NCBI GenBank assembly: GCA_049282265.1
Contig: JBAPTR010000002.1
Coordinates: 1 to 9,107, forward strand
DNA length: 9,107 nt
From: CAYUCJ01 sp049282265
GTDB lineage: Bacteria; Desulfobacterota; DSM-4660; Desulfatiglandales; Desulfatiglandaceae
Reading direction: 5' to 3'
The stretch's first letter is position 1; every line of letters begins with the position of its first letter. Positions 6,371 to 9,107 of the stretch are shown here, piece after piece. A program made the translations under genes and the position numbers. The notes beneath the pieces were generated by a model, which made no database searches, was not told the origin of the DNA, and saw only the letters and a list, made by a program, of their open reading frames with translations.

Positions 6371-6394
6371 GGGCTTTTGTAGCCTACAAAACCC
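6371..6394. repeat. Palindrome at the broken end of the DctM remnant
   Basis: TTTTGTA (6375-6381) and TACAAAA (6385-6391) flank a GCC loop, extended outward by GGG (6371-6373) and CCC (6392-6394) with one bulged C. It lies just where the DctM similarity ends. No T-run follows, so a terminator role is doubtful; it may mark a rearrangement joint. Confidence 0.4.
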
Positions 6395-6402
6395 AAAGGG
6401 GA

Positions 6403-6786
6403 GTTGGGGACGGCCAAACTAACCACGAAATCGGACAGGATGAAAGGGATCTGGGACATGGTCAGAAAGTAGCTGAAGATGTCCATTCCTATCACCATAA
6501 GCATAAGCATGGCCGTGTTCCTGCTTGCATCGGCCAGGGAGTCTAGGATCTTTTTTCCTGTCAACTTCCTCTTCAGTGTTCCGAGAAGTAAAGCCCCGAA
6601 GGCCCCGACACCGGTCGCCTCCGTCGGAGTGAAGACCCCGGCATAGATCCCGCCGATGACAAGAACAAAAAGGACAACGATTCCCCAGGTATTTTTCAGG
6701 GAATAGATCTTCTCCTTCCAGGTCGAGGACGAGCCCGGAGGTCCCATCTCCGGTTTCAGCTTACACATAAGATAGATAGACAGCCT
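6403..6786 (-). pseudogene. Internal fragment of a second TRAP DctM permease
   Basis: Within an open frame at 6972-6352, roughly residues 63-190 align by eye with the middle of DctM: KLKPEMGPPG, STWKEK, VLFVLVIGGIYAGVFTPTEA, GAFGALLLGTLKRKLTGKKI, and SQIPFILSDFV. The matching stretch of the intact DctQM here (IGPPGPSFSWKERL through SRIPFVLAEWL) is clearly related but only about half identical, so this is not a recent copy of it. The N-terminal half of DctM, including the sodium/substrate loop, and the last third (the ITPPVGVN region) are absent. The flanking codons (6972-6787 and 6402-6352) resemble nothing I know. It cannot form a working permease and is a relic of an older TRAP operon between the present dctP and the IclR gene. 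Confidence 0.8.
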
Positions 6787-6982
6787 TTTTTCATCTGATC
6801 CCATCGCTATCGATTTTCTCGGAGAATATCGGCCTGCTTCTTGGACAAAACCTTCCAGGATATATCCATAATTAAAAACTGGGAGAAGAGATATTTTCAG
6901 AGATAGAAAGCCGGATGTTATTTTCGACAGCCTGACAGCGCTGATTGCGTTTCTGAAGGGCAGTTGAAACACTTTTTTTTGC

Positions 6983-7010
6983 TTGACAGGCAGGGCAGTG
7001 GTTCTATATA
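6983..7010 (+). promoter_or_regulatory. Sigma70-type promoter of the iclR-ligase operon
   Basis: A consensus TTGACA (6983-6988), a 16-base spacer and TATATA (7005-7010) predict a start near 7017, about 40 bases before the IclR ATG. It is the best-matching promoter in the window. An A7 run follows at 7014-7020. Confidence 0.6.
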
Positions 7011-7057
7011 GAGAAAAAAAGTCCTCCTAAGAGAACATTTTTCTGTTGAGTGTACCG

Positions 7058-7819
7058 ATGATAGCAGAATACAAAAGGGTCCCGGCACTTGATAAATGCT
7101 TTGCCATTTTAGATCTCTTGGCCAAAGAAGGAAGACCGCTCGGGATCAGTGAGATAGCGAATGCTCTCGCTATTAATAAGAGCACGGTCTTTAATTTGGT
7201 TTACACCCTGACTGATCTGGGGATCCTTGAAAACGGGAACAAGAAATTTCGTTTCGGTACAAGGCTCTTTGTGCTTGGAAAGGCGTCTGGAGAAGGGTCC
7301 GGTCTCATCAACACAGTTCATCCGTACCTTGAACAGATCAGTCAAGCGACGAATCTGACTGCGTTCCTCGGCATGCGGTCCGGAATGGATGCCGTCATTG
7401 TGGACAAGGCTGAAGCGGCGGTTGACCTGAAGATATCCTCTGATGTGGGCATGCGCTTGTCTCTCCTTGCCGGCTCAGGCGGCAAGGCCCTTCTTTCCCA
7501 ACTCTCCGACCAGGAGATTGACGACATCCTTTCCAGGAACGAACTCCGGAAGTTTACTCCCTACACCTGTACAGACAAGAAAAGGTACCGGGAATTGATC
7601 ATGAAGGTACGAGAGGAAGGCATTGCTTATGACCTGGAGGAATATCTGGAAGGAATCATTGCAGTTGCAGCCCCGCTCAACGCCCCTGGGAAAGACCTTC
7701 AAGCGGCTATCTGGGCCGTGGGGATGCGGAAACAGGTGAGTGAAAAGGAATTGTCCCGCTTTTCCGATCTCCTGAAGGAATCGGCGAATCAGATTAATGT
7801 GCGTTTTTCGATGGTATAG
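7058..7819 (+). CDS. IclR-family transcriptional regulator
   Basis: A 253-residue protein with standard IclR architecture (numbering from the upstream TTG adds four). An N-terminal winged helix-turn-helix (about residues 8-70; LGISEIANALAINKSTVFNLVYTL is followed by the wing FRFGTRLF) binds DNA. A C-terminal effector domain (about 85-246) shows LSLLAGSGGKALLS and the family hallmark EEGIAYDLEEYLEGIIAVAAPL. Such proteins sense small carboxylates or aromatic metabolites and usually control adjacent catabolic genes. The CoA ligase gene follows 37 bases downstream in the same direction, so ligase substrate or product is a likely effector. The dctP promoter region about 800 bases to the left carries operator-like repeats it might bind. 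The start is uncertain: ATG 7058 is preferred, but TTG 7046 is in frame (257 residues), and neither has a strong ribosome site. Confidence 0.92.
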   Translation: MIAEYKRVPALDKCFAILDLLAKEGRPLGISEIANALAINKSTVFNLVYTLTDLGILENGNKKFRFGTRLFVLGKASGEGSGLINTVHPYLEQISQATNLTAFLGMRSGMDAVIVDKAEAAVDLKISSDVGMRLSLLAGSGGKALLSQLSDQEIDDILSRNELRKFTPYTCTDKKRYRELIMKVREEGIAYDLEEYLEGIIAVAAPLNAPGKDLQAAIWAVGMRKQVSEKELSRFSDLLKESANQINVRFSMV

Positions 7820-7842
7820 GGTATATTGCAAGGAGATATAAT

Positions 7843-7850
7843 AAGGAGGT
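7843..7850 (+). promoter_or_regulatory. Consensus Shine-Dalgarno of the CoA ligase
   Basis: AAGGAGGT, a full match to the 16S rRNA anti-Shine-Dalgarno, lies six bases before the ATG at 7857 and fixes the start. A second AAGGAG lies just upstream at 7830-7835. By contrast, the preceding regulator gene has a weak site, so ligase should be translated far better than regulator from the shared transcript. Confidence 0.75.
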
Positions 7851-7856
7851 AGCATC

Positions 7857-9107
7857 ATGGGCGTGCTTGGCAGGAACTATTGGAACCCCTTTGTGGAGAC
7901 GTTGCCGAGGGAAAAGCTCCGGCGGCTTCAGATCAGGAATTTTCGGAAGATCTTGAAGTACGCAAAGGAGCATTCAGGTCTCTACAGAGAAACGCACCAG
8001 GGGATTGAACCTGAGGATATCAGGTCTATGGATGATATCAGAAAAATCCCTATGATCGACAAGGAGGATTTGAGATGTGCGCAGACCGGGAAGGAGCCTT
8101 TCCCGTTCGGTGACCTTCTTGGAGTGCCCGTGGAGGAAGTCTCTACCTTTCGCCAGACGTCAGGGACCACCGGAACACCGGTGTATGTCCCGGAGAGCTG
8201 GGAAAGCTGGCAGTGGCGTGTCGAGGTCTGGTGTCATATCCTGTGGATGGCCGGTTTCAGGGAGACGGACAGGGTCTTTATCCCTTTCGGCTACAATGTT
8301 TATGTGGCATTCTGGGAAGGGCATTACGCAGCGGAAAAGCTCGGTTGCACGGTCATCCCGGGCGGGGCTTTGGATACCAAGGGGAGACTTAATAAGATCA
8401 GAGAAGTGAGGGCCACGGCCCTGCTCAATACCCCGACCTACGGACTCCATATGGCCGAAACGGCACGGTCTTTGGGTTTGTCCCCGCAGGAGATGGGGAT
8501 TGCGCGGATGGTGTGTGCCGGGGAGCCCTTGCCGGATGCCACCCGAAAGAGATTGGAGGAAAGCTGGGGTGCGGAAGTCTATGATCATATCGGCGGTACC
8601 GAACCATGCGCCTGGGCCGCCATGTGCAAGGAGCGGAAAGGGCTCCATATCATGGAGCCGTTTTTCCTGGTGGAAATTCTCGACATGGAGACCTTGAGCA
8701 GGGAGGTGGAGGAAGGTGAATTGGGGGTTGCGGTGGTGACCCCTCTGGGCAGGCGTTCATTTCCCCTCATCAGGTTCAACACCAAGGACGTGGTGCGAAA
8801 GGGGAAAAGTGGTTGTGCCTGCGGCAGGACGTCCATGATGATTCAGGGGATGGCCGGCAGGGCGGATGACCTGCGAAAGATCAGGGGTGTGCTCTTTACC
8901 CCGGTGTCCGTGGAGGAGGTGGTGAGAGGGGAATTTCCAGAGATTGCGGAGTATGAAATCGTGGTCGAGAGAAAAGGGATCATGGATGAAATATCCCTCA
9001 AGGTGGAACCGGAACAGGAGATTGGAGAAGAGGTCATGAAAGAGCTTATGAAGAGGATCTCTGAGAGGCTCAAGATGAAGACAAATCTGCGGTTTCTCAT
9101 TCGCCCG
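7857..9107 (+). CDS. PaaK-like phenylacetate-CoA ligase family protein (3' end off window)
   Basis: 417 codons are visible and the frame is open at the right edge. PaaK-type enzymes run about 430-440 residues, so little is missing. The family activates an aryl or acyl carboxylate with ATP to an acyl-adenylate and then to the CoA thioester. Visible motifs are YWNPFVETLPREKL (8-21, the PaaK-type N-terminus), the ATP-binding loop TSGTTGTP (101-108), AGEPL (221-225), YDHIGGTEP (242-250), the ribose-binding region IRFNTKDVV (305-313), CACGR (320-324), and the hinge GRADDLRKIRGV (334-345) that begins the mobile C-terminal domain. The enzyme is cytoplasmic with no signal peptide. It follows the IclR gene in one operon, suggesting it acts on the compound sensed there and perhaps imported by the TRAP system. 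The acid is unknown; phenylacetate is only the family name, and many members act on other aromatic or short acids. Confidence 0.9.
   Translation, partial: MGVLGRNYWNPFVETLPREKLRRLQIRNFRKILKYAKEHSGLYRETHQGIEPEDIRSMDDIRKIPMIDKEDLRCAQTGKEPFPFGDLLGVPVEEVSTFRQTSGTTGTPVYVPESWESWQWRVEVWCHILWMAGFRETDRVFIPFGYNVYVAFWEGHYAAEKLGCTVIPGGALDTKGRLNKIREVRATALLNTPTYGLHMAETARSLGLSPQEMGIARMVCAGEPLPDATRKRLEESWGAEVYDHIGGTEPCAWAAMCKERKGLHIMEPFFLVEILDMETLSREVEEGELGVAVVTPLGRRSFPLIRFNTKDVVRKGKSGCACGRTSMMIQGMAGRADDLRKIRGVLFTPVSVEEVVRGEFPEIAEYEIVVERKGIMDEISLKVEPEQEIGEEVMKELMKRISERLKMKTNLRFLIRP

Noticed and set aside
6848..6966. Plus-strand frame ending just before the IclR promoter, as a possible gene tail
   Set aside because: Only about 30 residues before an upstream stop and no clear family match; not supportable.
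7837..7842. TATAAT between the IclR and ligase genes as a separate ligase promoter
   Set aside because: No -35 box at the right distance; the 37-base gap and full Shine-Dalgarno fit co-transcription.
8160..8648. 162-residue minus-strand frame opposite the ligase
   Set aside because: It is the shadow of the plus-strand PaaK-like gene, whose motifs are clear and whose frame stays open to the window edge.

Overview
The window looks like a catabolic and transport region from an anaerobic bacterium, most likely a sulfate-reducing or syntrophic member of the Desulfobacterota (old Deltaproteobacteria). This is inferred from the gene mix, not from a marker gene: a corrinoid protein paired with a URO-D-type methyltransferase, a DctP/DctQM TRAP transporter, an IclR regulator and a PaaK-like CoA ligase. 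No rRNA, tRNA, CRISPR array or intact insertion sequence was seen.

Layout. On the minus strand, read right to left: a TRAP solute-binding protein (6097-4979), a fused TRAP membrane protein DctQM (4883-3090), a 938-base zone with no intact gene (3089-2152), then a tight two-gene module of a corrinoid protein (2151-1519) and a URO-D/MtaA-like protein (1517-174). On the plus strand: an IclR-type regulator (from 7058) followed after 37 bases by a PaaK-like acyl/aryl-CoA ligase (from 7857) that runs off the right edge. A decayed piece of a second, divergent DctM lies between the two arms (6786-6403). A decayed HIT-domain piece lies just past the dctM stop (about 3083-2950). The locus has therefore been rearranged.

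How the genes could work together (inference). The TRAP system would import a carboxylate; the binding-protein arginine typical of carboxylate TRAP ligands is present. The PaaK-like ligase would activate an acid to its CoA ester. The corrinoid/URO-D pair would move a methyl group, with IclR sensing a pathway compound. A methoxylated or methylated (aromatic) acid fits, but no substrate:corrinoid methyltransferase (MT-I), activase or demethylase is visible, so the substrate is open. The URO-D protein also lacks the His-x-Cys...Cys zinc ligands of classical MtaA/MtbA enzymes.

Most notable sequence structures: (1) a G9 homopolymer at the DctQ/DctM junction, where removing one G recreates a canonical ATGA stop/start overlap; (2) a perfect 13-bp stem-loop between dctP and dctQM; (3) a predicted dctP promoter bracketed by two identical 15-bp repeats exactly 63 bp apart, with a CTTGA-3-TCAAG palindrome on the -35 box. 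No wholly new system is claimed. The best candidate for an under-described one is the orphan corrinoid/URO-D pair with the altered metal site.
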